From: Kitasatospora sp. Root107
Lineage (GTDB): Bacteria > Actinomycetota > Actinomycetes > Streptomycetales > Streptomycetaceae
DNA: 64,000 nt
Direction: 5' to 3'
Assembly: GCF_001424875.1 (NCBI RefSeq)
Contig: NZ_LMCT01000008.1
Location: 37,394-101,393, forward strand
The notes under the pieces are model-generated. The model ran no database searches. It was not told the DNA's origin and was given only the letters and a program-made list of their open reading frames with translations. Both the position numbers and the translations under genes were made by a program. Each line of letters opens with the position of its first letter. The stretch's first letter is position 1. Positions 34,454-43,541 of this stretch are shown here, piece by piece.

Positions 34454-34852
34454 ATGACCACCACACCGATCGCTCTCGGCACGGCCCTGGCCTCCTTCGA
34501 CGCCCTCTGGAGCCCCCGGATCGTCACCCGCGTCAACGACTACGACGTCCGGATCGCCAAGGTGCACGGCGAGCACGTCTGGCACGCCCACGACGACACC
34601 GACGAGTTCTTCCTGGTCCTGGAGGGCGAGTTGCACATCTCACTGCGCGAGCCCGCCGGGGAGCGCACCGTGGTGCTGCCGAAGGGCGCCGTCTTCACCG
34701 TCCCCCGGGGCATCGAGCACCGGCCGTCCGCTCCCTTGGGCGCCGCGATTCTGATGTTCGAACCCAGCGGCACCGCCACGGTCGGCGACCGCCACGACGA
34801 GATCCCTGATCATGTGGACGCCACCACGGGTCACCCGCTCACGTCCTGGTGA
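34454..34852 (+). CDS. Single-domain cupin protein
   Basis: This 132-residue cupin has both motifs: HVWHAHDDTDEFFLVLEGEL (His, His and Glu metal ligands) and FTVPRGIEHRPSAP with the last His. Its role could be a small dioxygenase, isomerase or binding protein. It sits opposite the GlxA-type regulator. The MetE-like gene begins 53 nt downstream, but from its own promoter. Confidence 0.87.
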   Translation: MTTTPIALGTALASFDALWSPRIVTRVNDYDVRIAKVHGEHVWHAHDDTDEFFLVLEGELHISLREPAGERTVVLPKGAVFTVPRGIEHRPSAPLGAAILMFEPSGTATVGDRHDEIPDHVDATTGHPLTSW

Positions 34853-34905
34853 ACTTGTCCGTGCGTGGTTGCGCCGGGGCGGTGGCACTTCCTACGGTCG
34901 TCACC

Positions 34906-35970
34906 ATGAGTATCCCTACGGAAGCGATCGGTAGCATCCCGCGATCGCGCGCCCTGCAAGAGGCCCTGACCCAGCACGCCGAAGGGCGGCTGAACACAGC
35001 AGATCTGACGAAGCTGCAGGAGCAGGCGACGGCCGAGACCCTGGCCGCCCTGGAGGAGTTGGGCTGCGCCGTCCTGGTGGACGGGGAGCAGGCCAAGCCC
35101 AGCTTCGTCACCTACCCCCTGGCGGGGCTGACCGCCCTCGACCCGGATGGTGTGGTCATCCCGTTCGCCGACGGCCACATCCGGCAACTGCCCAAGCTGA
35201 CCGCCGGGCCGTTCCGCTACCAGGTCCGCGCGGAGAGCTATCTGCGGGACGCCCGGCGGCACACCCACCGTCCGGTCAAGCAGGCGGTGATCGCACCGTC
35301 CGCGCTCAGTCTGCTCTACCCTGGCGAGCCGATCGGCGGCTACTCGCGGGACGCGTTCCTGCGTGATCTCGCGAACGAGGCCGAGGCCGATATCCGCGGC
35401 TGCCTGGACGCGGGTGCGCACGCGGTCCAACTGGACTTCACCGAAGGCCGGTTGTCGCTCAAGCTCGACCCGTCCGGGGGCGTGCTGGACGAGTTCGTCG
35501 CGCTCAACAACGAGGTGCTCGGCCGGTTCGACGACGAGCAGCGGTCGCGCCTGGGCGTGCACACCTGCCCGGGCGGCGACCACGACTCCACCCACAGTTT
35601 GGACGTCGACTACGCCGAGCTGCTGCCCAAACTGTTCCAGCTGAAGGTCGGCAACTTCTACGTCCAGCTGGCCAGCGAGGCGGACCCGGAGCGGGTGCTC
35701 GGCATCATCGCCGACCAACTCCGGCCCGGCATCCGGGTGTTCGTCGGGGTGACCGACCCGATCGACCCCGTCGTGGAGACCCCGGAGCAGGTCCGTGACC
35801 GGGTGTTGACGGCGGCCCGGTACATCCCGGTGGACCAGTTGGGCACCACCGACGACTGCGGCTTCGCGCCGTTCGCCGACGACATCTCGACCTCGCGCGA
35901 CCTGGCCTTCGCCAAGATCGCGGCCCGGGTGCAGGGCACGGCGCTGGCGGCGCAGGCGCTCGGTCTCTGA
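34906..35970 (+). CDS. Cobalamin-independent methionine synthase-like (MetE C-terminal type)
   Basis: This 354-residue protein resembles the C-terminal catalytic half of MetE. It starts SIPTEAIGSIPRSRALQEAL. It has HTCPGGDHDSTHS with a His-x-Cys zinc pair, a glutamate in QLDFTEGRLSLKL, and a late GTTDDCGFAPFADD, where MetE has its last zinc Cys. It lacks the N-terminal folate-tail domain, so it may methylate from another donor, as in the shorter core MetE-type enzymes. TACGGT ends 7 nt before the ATG, so the transcript is probably leaderless. Confidence 0.85.
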   Translation: MSIPTEAIGSIPRSRALQEALTQHAEGRLNTADLTKLQEQATAETLAALEELGCAVLVDGEQAKPSFVTYPLAGLTALDPDGVVIPFADGHIRQLPKLTAGPFRYQVRAESYLRDARRHTHRPVKQAVIAPSALSLLYPGEPIGGYSRDAFLRDLANEAEADIRGCLDAGAHAVQLDFTEGRLSLKLDPSGGVLDEFVALNNEVLGRFDDEQRSRLGVHTCPGGDHDSTHSLDVDYAELLPKLFQLKVGNFYVQLASEADPERVLGIIADQLRPGIRVFVGVTDPIDPVVETPEQVRDRVLTAARYIPVDQLGTTDDCGFAPFADDISTSRDLAFAKIAARVQGTALAAQALGL

Positions 35971-35975
35971 ACCCC

Positions 35976-36007
35976 CGGCGGTGGCCTGCCCGAGCGGGCC
36001 ACCGCCG
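35976..36007. terminator. Terminator between convergent genes
   Basis: An 11-bp perfect stem (35976-35986 and 35997-36007) around a 10-nt loop lies between the MetE-like stop and the stop of the convergent aminotransferase. Confidence 0.75.
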
Positions 36008-36012
36008 TTGCC

Positions 36013-37146
36013 TCAGCGCCTGGTTCGGAGCCAGTCGGCCAGCGCCGCCAGACCTGCTTCCGGGTCGCGGCGGCCGAGACCGATCCGGAACCGGTCGGTG
36101 GGGGTGGGGGTCAGCTCGGAGCGGTAGATGCTCGCGGGCAGCAGCAGCACCCCGGCCTCCTCGACCAGCCGGGTGCAGAAGGTTTCCACTCCCTCGGCGC
36201 CGAGGTAGCGCGGATAGGCGACGCAACCGCCGTCGGGCGCCTGCCAGTCGAAGAGCTCGGCGAAGTCGGCGAAGAACGCGTCGAAGAGCGGCAGGTTCGC
36301 CGCCAGCAGCGCCCGGTTGCGGTCGATGATGGTGTCACGGGCCTTGAGGGCGATCCGGGCCAGTACCTCGCTGGGGGCCGAGTTGCAGATCGTGGTGTAG
36401 TGCTTGGCGCGCTCCAGCCGGGACCGCAACTCGCCGTCGCGGCAGGCGATCCAGCCGATCCGCAGACCCGGCAGGCCGAGCGCCTTCGAGGTGACGTTCA
36501 GTGAGAGGGCTCGCGGCGAGAGGTCGGCGGCCTGCGGCAGGGTACGCGCGGGGTCGCGCTCCAGGCCGCGGTAGACCTCGTCGCTGAACAGGTGGATGCC
36601 GCGCTCCTCGCAGAGCTGCACCAGGGCGGCGAAGTCGGCGGCGTCGATCACCTTGCCGGTGGGATTGTTGGGGAAGTTGACCGACAGCACCCGGGTGTTC
36701 GGGCGCAGTGCGGCCCGGACCCGGTCGAGGTCCAACGCCCAGTCCTGGTCCGGGTCCAGGGCCACGCCGGTGACCTCGCAGAGGGCGAGCGGAATGGTCT
36801 CGGCGGCCTGGTAGTTCGGGGTGACCACCACGGCGTGGTCGCCGGGGCCGAGCAGCACGTTCATCGCCAGGTAGAGCGCCTCCTCGGCGCCGGCGAAGCA
36901 GATCACGTCGTCCGGCCTTGCCAGGTCGTACGTCGCCGCGATCGCCTCGCGCAGGCCCGGGTCGCCGAAGGTCTCGGTGTAGCCGAGCGGGAGGTGCTCG
37001 AAGGCTTCGCGGTCCCCGGCGTCGGCCAGCGTGAGCAGCTCGCTCAGGGTCATGGTCTGGGCGTCGGAGGCGGTGAGGTGGTGACGGGCGGTGAACTCCC
37101 AGCGGGAGAAGTAGGTTTCGAGCCGGAAGTCGGGCAGTCGGGTCAT
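36013..37146 (-). CDS. Class I/II aminotransferase
   Basis: This 377-residue PLP aminotransferase has cofactor Lys221 in NVTSKALGLPGLRIGW, NFPNNPTGKV with the conserved Asn, FSDEVYRGLE with Asp and Tyr, and FRIGLGRR with the substrate-carboxylate Arg. It belongs to the large aspartate/aromatic class; substrate specificity is not readable. Its ATG overlaps the TGA of the YheO/DauR-like regulator gene (ATGA), so both are made from one transcript. Control of amino-acid breakdown by that regulator is likely. Confidence 0.9.
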   Translation of the reverse strand: MTRLPDFRLETYFSRWEFTARHHLTASDAQTMTLSELLTLADAGDREAFEHLPLGYTETFGDPGLREAIAATYDLARPDDVICFAGAEEALYLAMNVLLGPGDHAVVVTPNYQAAETIPLALCEVTGVALDPDQDWALDLDRVRAALRPNTRVLSVNFPNNPTGKVIDAADFAALVQLCEERGIHLFSDEVYRGLERDPARTLPQAADLSPRALSLNVTSKALGLPGLRIGWIACRDGELRSRLERAKHYTTICNSAPSEVLARIALKARDTIIDRNRALLAANLPLFDAFFADFAELFDWQAPDGGCVAYPRYLGAEGVETFCTRLVEEAGVLLLPASIYRSELTPTPTDRFRIGLGRRDPEAGLAALADWLRTRR

Positions 37147-37790
37147 CGCGCCAGTCCTTCGGGGGGAGTCGCCCTGAGCTCGGTCAGCAGGGCGTAGACG
37201 GTGGACCGGGACACCCGCAGGGCATCGGCGACGGCGGGTGCGGCCCGGCGGACCGCGAACACCCCGGCCTGCTCCAGCTCGGCCAGCACGGCCAGCCGGT
37301 CCTGCCGGGTGAGCCGCTCGACCGGGCGGCCGTGCTCGCGGACGTAGCCGCCGATCGCGTGCTGGATGCGCTCGGACCAGTCCTGCTCGAACAGCGGCTC
37401 CGGACGCCGTACGGTCGGCGCCCCGAAGGCGGACAGCACGGCGGCGGCCCGCTCGAGCGGCGTCCGGTCGAGGTTGACGCAGAGCACCGCCGTCGCTCGG
37501 CCGTCCCCGTCGCGCAGGACGGCGCTGACCGAGGACAGCCGCCGGCCGTCCGCGAGCAGCTTCTCGTACGGCCCGTAGACGTCCTCGGCCGCCGGGTCCA
37601 GCGCGTCCAGTTCGCCGAGCAGTGAGGGGTCGCCCGCTCGGCGGGAGGTCAGCGGGTGCCAGATCCGCAGCACCCGGTCGGTGTCGGGATCGTGCAGCAC
37701 CACCTCGGCGTACGGGCCGAGCAGCAGCGCCACGGCCTCGCACACCGGGCCCCACATCCGCACCCGGGGGTCCTCCGTGCTCTTCGTCAT
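37143..37790 (-). CDS. YheO/DauR-like PAS-HTH transcriptional regulator
   Basis: This 215-residue regulator has an N-terminal YheO-type PAS domain (about 12-120, with EAVALLLGPYAEVVLHDPDT and YGPYEKLLADGRRLSSVSAV). A C-terminal DauR-type HTH follows (about 150-205, ending ADALRVSRSTVYALLTELR). Relatives regulate D-arginine or other amino-acid catabolism. It is first in a two-gene operon with an aminotransferase. Two adjacent palindromes overlap its promoter, and TACAGT ends 6 nt before the ATG, pointing to tight autoregulation of a leaderless message. Confidence 0.87.
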   Translation of the reverse strand: MTKSTEDPRVRMWGPVCEAVALLLGPYAEVVLHDPDTDRVLRIWHPLTSRRAGDPSLLGELDALDPAAEDVYGPYEKLLADGRRLSSVSAVLRDGDGRATAVLCVNLDRTPLERAAAVLSAFGAPTVRRPEPLFEQDWSERIQHAIGGYVREHGRPVERLTRQDRLAVLAELEQAGVFAVRRAAPAVADALRVSRSTVYALLTELRATPPEGLAR

Positions 37791-37792
37791 GC

Positions 37793-37827
37793 CTGGACTG
37801 TACGTCCGGACTGGACGGAGAGTCCAG
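37793..37827. promoter_or_regulatory. Tandem palindromic operators of the YheO-like regulator
   Basis: Two palindromes of the form CTGGAC-N5-GTCC(A/G)G start at 37793 and 37811, one helical turn and a half apart. The first contains the likely -10 (TACAGT on the minus strand), so binding would block transcription of the regulator-aminotransferase operon. Confidence 0.65.
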
Positions 37828-37831
37828 CAGC

Positions 37832-39865
37832 TCAGGCGTCCAGTTGCTCGGCGACCATGGTGGCGAACTCGTCCGGGGTGATGATCCGGATGCCCAGCTC
37901 CTCGGCCTTGGTGCGCTTGGAGCCGGCCTTCTCGCCCGCGACCAGCAGGGTGGTGCGCTTGGAGACCGAGGAGGAGGCCTTGCCGCCGGCGCGCTCGATC
38001 AGCTCGTTCATCTCGTTGCGGGAGAGCTCGGCCAGGGCGCCGGTCATCGAGCCGGTGACCACCACGGCCTGGCCGGAGAGCGGGCCCGTCGGGGAGGTGT
38101 CGTCGTCGGCGGAGGCGGCGACCGCGGTCGGCTCGCTCTCCGCGATGCCGACGTTCTGGGCGATCAACTTGTCCAGCAGCGGAGCGAGTTCGGTGAGCTC
38201 GGCGACGATCACCCGGGCCTTCTCGGTGCCGATGCCGGGCACTCCGGCCAGGGTGTCCTGGTCGGCGGCCCGGATCGCGGCCATGCTGCCGAAGTGTGCG
38301 GCGATCCGGCGCGACATGGTCCGGCCGGTGCCGCGGACGCCGAGTGCGCAGAACACCCGGTGCAGTGGCTGGTGGCGGGCGGTCTCCAGGGCGGCGAGCA
38401 GGTTGTCGGCGCTGGTCTCGCCCATCCGCTCCAGGGTGAGCAGTTGATCCCTGGTCAGGGTGAACAGGTCGGCGAGGTCGGCGACCAGGCCGGAGTCGAC
38501 CAGCTGGACCGCCCGGGTGCCGCCGAGGCCCGCGATGTCGAGCTGGTCGCGCGCGGCGGCGTACCGGATCGAGGCGACCGCCTGGCAGCCGCGCCCCTGG
38601 ACGCAGCGCCAGCGCTGCTCGGAGGTGTCGATGTCACCGCCGCAGCGCGGGCAGACCTCCGGGAAGGCGATCGGCTGCTCGGCGCCGGTGCGCTGCTCGA
38701 CCAGCGGCGCCTCCACCCGGGGGATCACGTCGCCGGCCCGGTAGACGAAGACCTGATCGCCCGTCATCAGCCCGCGCCGGGTGATGTCGGCGGGGTTGTG
38801 CAGGGTCGCGTAGGTGACCGTGACGCCGTCGATCACGACCGGCTCCAGCACCGCGCGGGGCGCGATGATGCCGGTACGGCCGACGTTCCACTCCACCTCC
38901 AGCAGGCGGGTGACCTTGTGCTGGGCGGGCAGCTTGCGGGCCACCGCCCAGCGCGGGGCCCGGGAGCCCGCCCCGGCCTGCTGCTGGTCGGCGGCGGAGT
39001 CCGCCTTCACCACCACGCCGTCGATACCGAACGGCAGCACCGGCCGGAGCGCGGCGATCTCGTCGATCCGCTGCTGCACCTCCTCGACCGTGGCGCAGCG
39101 CCGGGGCTCGGCCGCCGTACCGGCGGCGGTGTGCGCACCGAGCTCGGCGATCCGGGCCAACAGCTCGCTGTGGCAAAGGCCGTCAAGACCGACGGCGTCG
39201 TACGCGAAGAGCGTCAGCTCGACCCGGTACGGCCGGTCCTTGGCCCGCAGGGTGCCGGCCGCGCCGCTGCGCGGGTGGGCGAACGGGGCGGCGCCGTGTG
39301 CGGTGCGGGTCTCGTTGGCCAGCTCGAACTGCTCGTGGGTGAGCAGGACTTCACCGCGCAGCTCCAGATCGACCGGCTCGGTCAGGGTGGCGGGCAGGCC
39401 GAGCACGGCGTCGGCGGAGTGCGTGATGTCCTCGCCCGCCAGGCCGTCGCCCCGGGTGAGCACCTGCACCAGCCGACCGGCCCGGTACCTGGCGGCCACC
39501 GCCAGGCCGTCCAGCTTCGGCTCCACGCACCAGCCGTCCACCGGCCGCCCGAGCCGGCGCTCCAGGCCGGCCGCCCAGGCGGTGAACTCCTCGGCCGAGA
39601 AGACGTTGTCCAGCGAGAGCATCGGCACCGAGTGCGGGACGTCGCCGTCGGCCGCGCCGCCCGCCACCTTGCCGGTCGGGGAGTGCGTCAACACCTCGGT
39701 CGGGTGGGCGAGTTCGTACGCCTCGATGGCCCGCACCAGGGCGTCGTACTCGTCGTCACCCAGCGGGGTCGAGCCGTCGTCGTAGTAGGCCGCCGCTGCC
39801 TGGACAGCGGTGTCCACGGCGTCGGAGTAGGCGGCAAGGGAGGCGAGAGTGGCTGCGTCCGTCAT
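37832..39865 (-). CDS. ligA: NAD-dependent DNA ligase LigA
   Basis: This 677-residue NAD-dependent ligase seals nicks in DNA. Domain order is complete. The N-terminal Ia domain is shortened and divergent ([18 protein letters not shown]). The adenylation domain has Lys117 in [10 protein letters not shown]. The OB fold is followed by a Cys4 zinc site (CPRCGGD with CVQGRGC), helix-hairpin-helix repeats ([31 protein letters not shown]) and a C-terminal BRCT domain (about 600-675). The weak Ia signature suggests that it may be a second copy rather than the essential ligase. ATG 39865 is the only start fitting the N-terminus. Confidence 0.88.
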   Translation of the reverse strand: MTDAATLASLAAYSDAVDTAVQAAAAYYDDGSTPLGDDEYDALVRAIEAYELAHPTEVLTHSPTGKVAGGAADGDVPHSVPMLSLDNVFSAEEFTAWAAGLERRLGRPVDGWCVEPKLDGLAVAARYRAGRLVQVLTRGDGLAGEDITHSADAVLGLPATLTEPVDLELRGEVLLTHEQFELANETRTAHGAAPFAHPRSGAAGTLRAKDRPYRVELTLFAYDAVGLDGLCHSELLARIAELGAHTAAGTAAEPRRCATVEEVQQRIDEIAALRPVLPFGIDGVVVKADSAADQQQAGAGSRAPRWAVARKLPAQHKVTRLLEVEWNVGRTGIIAPRAVLEPVVIDGVTVTYATLHNPADITRRGLMTGDQVFVYRAGDVIPRVEAPLVEQRTGAEQPIAFPEVCPRCGGDIDTSEQRWRCVQGRGCQAVASIRYAAARDQLDIAGLGGTRAVQLVDSGLVADLADLFTLTRDQLLTLERMGETSADNLLAALETARHQPLHRVFCALGVRGTGRTMSRRIAAHFGSMAAIRAADQDTLAGVPGIGTEKARVIVAELTELAPLLDKLIAQNVGIAESEPTAVAASADDDTSPTGPLSGQAVVVTGSMTGALAELSRNEMNELIERAGGKASSSVSKRTTLLVAGEKAGSKRTKAEELGIRIITPDEFATMVAEQLDA

Positions 39866-40051
39866 ACCCACATCATCTCGTCCGGCACTGACATCGCCAT
39901 CGGTCCCGGGCCCGCCGTCGGTGACTCTCGGTAGTGAAAGGGGAGGCGGATCCCCCCTCTTTCGAGTGTTCGGCGAAGTGGAATCCCAGCTATTGGTCAA
40001 AGGTCGGTCAAGTGTATTAATGATCCCTTTTTCGTCCGGTACAGTTTCCGT

Positions 40052-40672
40052 ATGGGACATCGTGAGGATCTGCTGGAGGGCGCCAAGCGGTGCCTTATCG
40101 AAAAAGGTTACGGCCGTACGACCACCAGAGACATCGTCGCGGCTTCCGGAGCCAACCTGGCGTCCATCGGCTATCACTACGGATCGAAGGAGGCGCTGCT
40201 CAACGCCGCCCTCCTGGAGGCACTGGACGACACCGGCGGGGAGTACCAGCCGACCTCGGTCGAGGACCCGCGGCCCGGCGCCGACCCGCTGGAGCGGTTC
40301 GAGGCAGCCTGGGCTCAGATCGTCGAGAAGTACACCACCCGCCGTCAGCTGCTGCTGGCCAGTTTCGAGGTGTTCGCGCAGGTGGACAGGGTTCCCGAGC
40401 TGCGAGCGGCGCTGGCCGACGGGATCCAGCAGGGGCGCGAGTCGATGGCCGAGCTGTTCCAGAGCATCGCCGGCGACAGTGCCGAGCCGCTCGACGAGGA
40501 GCGGCAGAACGCGATCGGTTCGTTCTACCAGGCACTGGCCACCGGGGTGATGGCGCAACTGCTGGTGGACCCGGACCGGGCCCCGACCGCACGTGATCTG
40601 ACCCTCGCACTGCGCACCATGGTGAACTGGCAGCCGGCTCTTCTCCCGGAGCCGGAGCCCGTTCAGATCTGA
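40052..40672 (+). CDS. TetR-family regulator at the edge of the PKS cluster
   Basis: This 206-residue regulator has an HTH of TetR type ([20 protein letters not shown], then [20 protein letters not shown]) and a TetR_C helical domain. TACAGT ends 6 nt before the ATG, so the message is probably leaderless. The upstream DNA is unusually AT-rich for this window and holds a direct repeat GGTCAA at 39995 and 40006 (11 bp apart). It is convergent with the beta-propeller gene. It may control export or resistance in the neighbouring cluster. Confidence 0.88.
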   Translation: MGHREDLLEGAKRCLIEKGYGRTTTRDIVAASGANLASIGYHYGSKEALLNAALLEALDDTGGEYQPTSVEDPRPGADPLERFEAAWAQIVEKYTTRRQLLLASFEVFAQVDRVPELRAALADGIQQGRESMAELFQSIAGDSAEPLDEERQNAIGSFYQALATGVMAQLLVDPDRAPTARDLTLALRTMVNWQPALLPEPEPVQI

Positions 40673-40727
40673 CCCGGATCCGACGTGGATCCGAGTTTCG
40701 GAAAACAATTCGGAGAATGCCGAAATG

Positions 40728-40759
40728 ACCGGCGGTCGAGGAATTCCTCGACCGCCGGT
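40728..40759. terminator. Terminator between TetR and beta-propeller genes
   Basis: A 14-bp perfect stem (40728-40741 and 40746-40759) with an AATT loop lies between convergent stops. Confidence 0.85.
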
Positions 40760-40791
40760 TCACGTTTTCCGGCGCTGTTCCCGGAGGTCCG

Positions 40792-41826
40792 TCAGATGCG
40801 GTGCAGAACGAAATCGTCGGTGGTCTCGCCCTTGAAAAGCAGGTCGGGACGGCCACTCAGCGTGTAGTCACCGTGCGGGGTGACCAGCACGTCGGTGGGC
40901 AGCCGCTCGGGCCACGGCTGGACGCGCTGGATCTCGTGCGCGGCGGACCAGCTGCGGTCGGTCGGGCGGAGCACGATGACCGCGTCCACGCCGGCCGGGT
41001 TCGCCAGGTCGTTGCTGACCACCAGCAGGGTGCCGTCCGGGCGCAGCGCGATCGAGTCGCCGCCGACGATCGGACGGTCCAGCGTGACCGGGTGGGCCTG
41101 CTGCGGGGCGTCCAGCGGGATCCGGACCAGCTGGCCGGTGCTGTACTGCAGGGTCAGCAGGAAGCCGGCCGGGTGCAGCAGCAGACCGATCACACCGGCG
41201 CCGGTGCCCAGCTCCCAGCCGGGCGAGATCACCGAGGTGTCGGCCAGCACCGAGGCCTGACCGTCCGTGGTGACCCGGTAGATCTTGTTGGCGGCGGGGT
41301 CGCTGACGTAGGCGGTGCCGTCCTTGTCGATGGCGACCCGGTCCGCGGCGTGCATCGGCTCCTCGCCGAGGCTGAGGTCGACCAGGAACAGCTGGCGGCC
41401 GGTGCTCAGCTCGAAGACGCCGAGTCCGGACTCCTTGAGGTAGGTCTCCGGGGTGGATCGGGTGCCGAGGCCCAGGTCGTGGTAGCCGAGCAGCAGTCGG
41501 TCGCGGTGCACGTCGACGGCTATCCCGACGGACGAGACGATCTTCGGGTCGGGGTCGGTCACCAGCGGGGTCACCGAGCCGTCGGAGTTCAGGATCGAGG
41601 CGGTGCCGTGCCGGGTCGAGCTCAGCAGGATGGCCTTGCGCCGGGGGTCCCAGGTCATGCCCTCCGGGTGCAGGGAGTCGGCGTGGCCGGTGATGACTCC
41701 GGGGTAGGGGCAGGACGAGGCGGTCTCGGTGGCGGCCTCGGCCGAGGGTGTCAGACCGGCCGTGGCAGCGGCGGCGACCACTGCGGCCCCGAGCACGCCG
41801 CGGCGGCTGATCTCAGTGTCGGTCAT
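40792..41826 (-). CDS. Tat-exported SMP-30-like beta-propeller protein
   Basis: This 344-residue protein starts with a Tat signal (ISRRGVLGAAVVAAAATAGL). The mature part shows repeated beta-propeller blades of SMP-30/gluconolactonase type (HPEGMTWDPRRKAILLSS, DRVAIDKDGTAYVSDPAAN, GDSIALRPDGTLLVVSNDLA). It may be an extracellular lactonase or a binding protein. ATG 41826 has AGGAGA upstream and is preferred over a longer open frame. The promoter upstream has the AGGGG repeat also found before the PKS genes, so it is probably part of the cluster. Confidence 0.82.
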   Translation of the reverse strand: MTDTEISRRGVLGAAVVAAAATAGLTPSAEAATETASSCPYPGVITGHADSLHPEGMTWDPRRKAILLSSTRHGTASILNSDGSVTPLVTDPDPKIVSSVGIAVDVHRDRLLLGYHDLGLGTRSTPETYLKESGLGVFELSTGRQLFLVDLSLGEEPMHAADRVAIDKDGTAYVSDPAANKIYRVTTDGQASVLADTSVISPGWELGTGAGVIGLLLHPAGFLLTLQYSTGQLVRIPLDAPQQAHPVTLDRPIVGGDSIALRPDGTLLVVSNDLANPAGVDAVIVLRPTDRSWSAAHEIQRVQPWPERLPTDVLVTPHGDYTLSGRPDLLFKGETTDDFVLHRI

Positions 41827-41965
41827 GTTTCTTCGTCTCCTGGTGGGACAGGCGTGCACGGACCACGAGCGCCCGACGGCGAGACGGGAAACTTGGGCAG
41901 GATCGACGACGCCGCCGCACTGGGTTCGTCCGGGAACGGGTGCCCCCAGCATCGAACTTGGCACG

Positions 41966-42010
41966 AAACTAGTCCCGCGAAGGTCCCGCCCCCACCCCTA
42001 TCCGCCCCCT
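41966..42010 (-). promoter_or_regulatory. Candidate cluster promoter with AGGGG repeats
   Basis: On the minus strand AGGGG occurs at 42010-42006 and 41999-41995, 11 bp apart. A TAGTTT -10 follows at 41971-41966 after 23 nt. The same layout precedes the PKS gene at 49297 and the monooxygenase gene at 55579. Confidence 0.5.
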
Positions 42011-42023
42011 GTCCGACCGGCGC

Positions 42024-43307
42024 CTACCGGACCAGGACCGGGAGCGACTCGACGCCGTAGACGATCGACAGCTTGCGGAACGCCAGCTCCTCCGGGGGCA
42101 CCGCCAGCCGCAGTTCGGGGAACCGCCGGACCAGGGCGGGGAAGGCGGCGCGCAGCTCCATCTTGGCGAGCTCGGCGCCGATGCAGCGGTGCATGCCGTA
42201 CCCGAAGGCCAGGTGCGAGGGGCCCTTGCGGTCGCCGTCGAAGCTCTCCGGGTCGGCGCCGAAGACGGTGTCCCGGTTGGCGCCGCTGAGCGAGCAGAGC
42301 ACCACGTCGCCCGCCGCGATCCGGGTGCCGGCGATCTCCATGTCCTCCCGGGCGAAGCGCGGGAAGGCCATCTGAACGACCGTCAGGTAGCGCAGCAGCT
42401 CGTCCACGAACGGGGCGGTCGCGGCGTCGTCGTCGCGGATCCTGGCGAAGGCCACCGGGTCCTGCAGCAGCACCAGCGAACCGAGCGCCAGCATGCTCGC
42501 GGTGGTCTCGAAGCCACCGGTCAGCACCCCGTCGGCGAGACCGGCCAGCTCCTGGTCGTCGATGTCGTCGCCGTACTCCTTGATCAGCATGCCGAGCAGG
42601 CCGTCGCCCGGCTCCACCCGCTGGCGCTGCACGACCTCCTGCAGGTAGGCCAGCGACTCGGTGATCGCGCCGAACGTGCCGCCCGCCCCGGCGAACAGGT
42701 CGAACCTGGCGGTGCCGAGGCGCTGGAAGTCCTCGCGGTCCTCGTACGGTATGCCGAGCAGCTCGCAGATGGTCAGCGAGGGGATCGGCAGCGCGTAGTG
42801 CTCCACCAGGTCGACCGGGCCCGGGCCGGCGGCGGCCATCTGGTTGAGCTGCTCGGTGACCAGGGCGTCGATTCGCGGGCCGAGCCGGCTGAGCCTGCGC
42901 ATGGTGAACTCGGGGGTCAGCCGGCGCCGCAGCCGGGTGTGCACCGGCGGGTCGCTGAAGCCGAGGCCCCCCGGATTCTGACCCTCGGTCAACCCGGCGT
43001 TCCCGATCAGGTTGGCGAAGTCGCTGCTGAAACCGGTCGGCCGGCCCAGCACCTGCTTGACCTCCTCGTAGCCGGTCACCAGCCAGGCGTTGAAGCCGAA
43101 CGGCAGCGGCACCCGGCTGATCGGCGCGGCCGCCCGGGTGGTGGCCATCGCCGGGACCGGGTCCAGTCCGTCCCGTTTGAGTGGCATCAGGACCGATTCG
43201 GGCAGGAATGAGATGTCGGAGAGGTCGAAGCCGTTCCGAGCGGTCCGGGCGAGGTAGCGGCGCCCGATCCAACTGGTCGCACGTGAACGGAGTTTGGTCA
43301 TCAGCAC
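42024..43307 (-). CDS. Cytochrome P450
   Basis: This 427-residue P450 has a haem-binding FGYGMHRCIGAELAKME with Cys375. The I-helix is GGFETTAS, with Glu in place of the usual Asp. The K-helix ExxR lies in VDELLRYL. The N-terminus has a basic, Arg-rich start and no membrane anchor. In this cluster it is the obvious candidate for hydroxylation or another oxidation of the polyketide. GGAG stands 6 nt before the GTG at 43307, which is preferred over upstream ATGs. It diverges from the carboxylase genes; no ferredoxin gene is adjacent. Confidence 0.9.
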   Translation of the reverse strand: MLMTKLRSRATSWIGRRYLARTARNGFDLSDISFLPESVLMPLKRDGLDPVPAMATTRAAAPISRVPLPFGFNAWLVTGYEEVKQVLGRPTGFSSDFANLIGNAGLTEGQNPGGLGFSDPPVHTRLRRRLTPEFTMRRLSRLGPRIDALVTEQLNQMAAAGPGPVDLVEHYALPIPSLTICELLGIPYEDREDFQRLGTARFDLFAGAGGTFGAITESLAYLQEVVQRQRVEPGDGLLGMLIKEYGDDIDDQELAGLADGVLTGGFETTASMLALGSLVLLQDPVAFARIRDDDAATAPFVDELLRYLTVVQMAFPRFAREDMEIAGTRIAAGDVVLCSLSGANRDTVFGADPESFDGDRKGPSHLAFGYGMHRCIGAELAKMELRAAFPALVRRFPELRLAVPPEELAFRKLSIVYGVESLPVLVR

Positions 43308-43541
43308 TGGGTGCTCCAATCCGGGCAGGAGGCCGACTGGCCAAGGGGTCGTCGAGCGGCCGTGCGCGGCGGCGGGCCTCAGCGTATCCAGAGACGGTCG
43401 TACGTATGACAGCCGGATGGCCGTTAGGGGTTCCACCGGAGCTCTCAGGGGGGTGAGTCGGCTGGTGACGCCGTCCGGGCCCGATTTGAATGAATCGTTC
43501 GACCGCTTTCTGAATCACCCGACCGGTTGGAGAGGTGGAGC

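Noticed and set aside
39938..39961. Purine/pyrimidine hairpin (GAAAGGGGAGG against CCCCCCTCTTTC) before the TetR gene.
   Set aside because: Pairing is imperfect and it lies between divergent starts, so a terminator makes no sense; no firm role.
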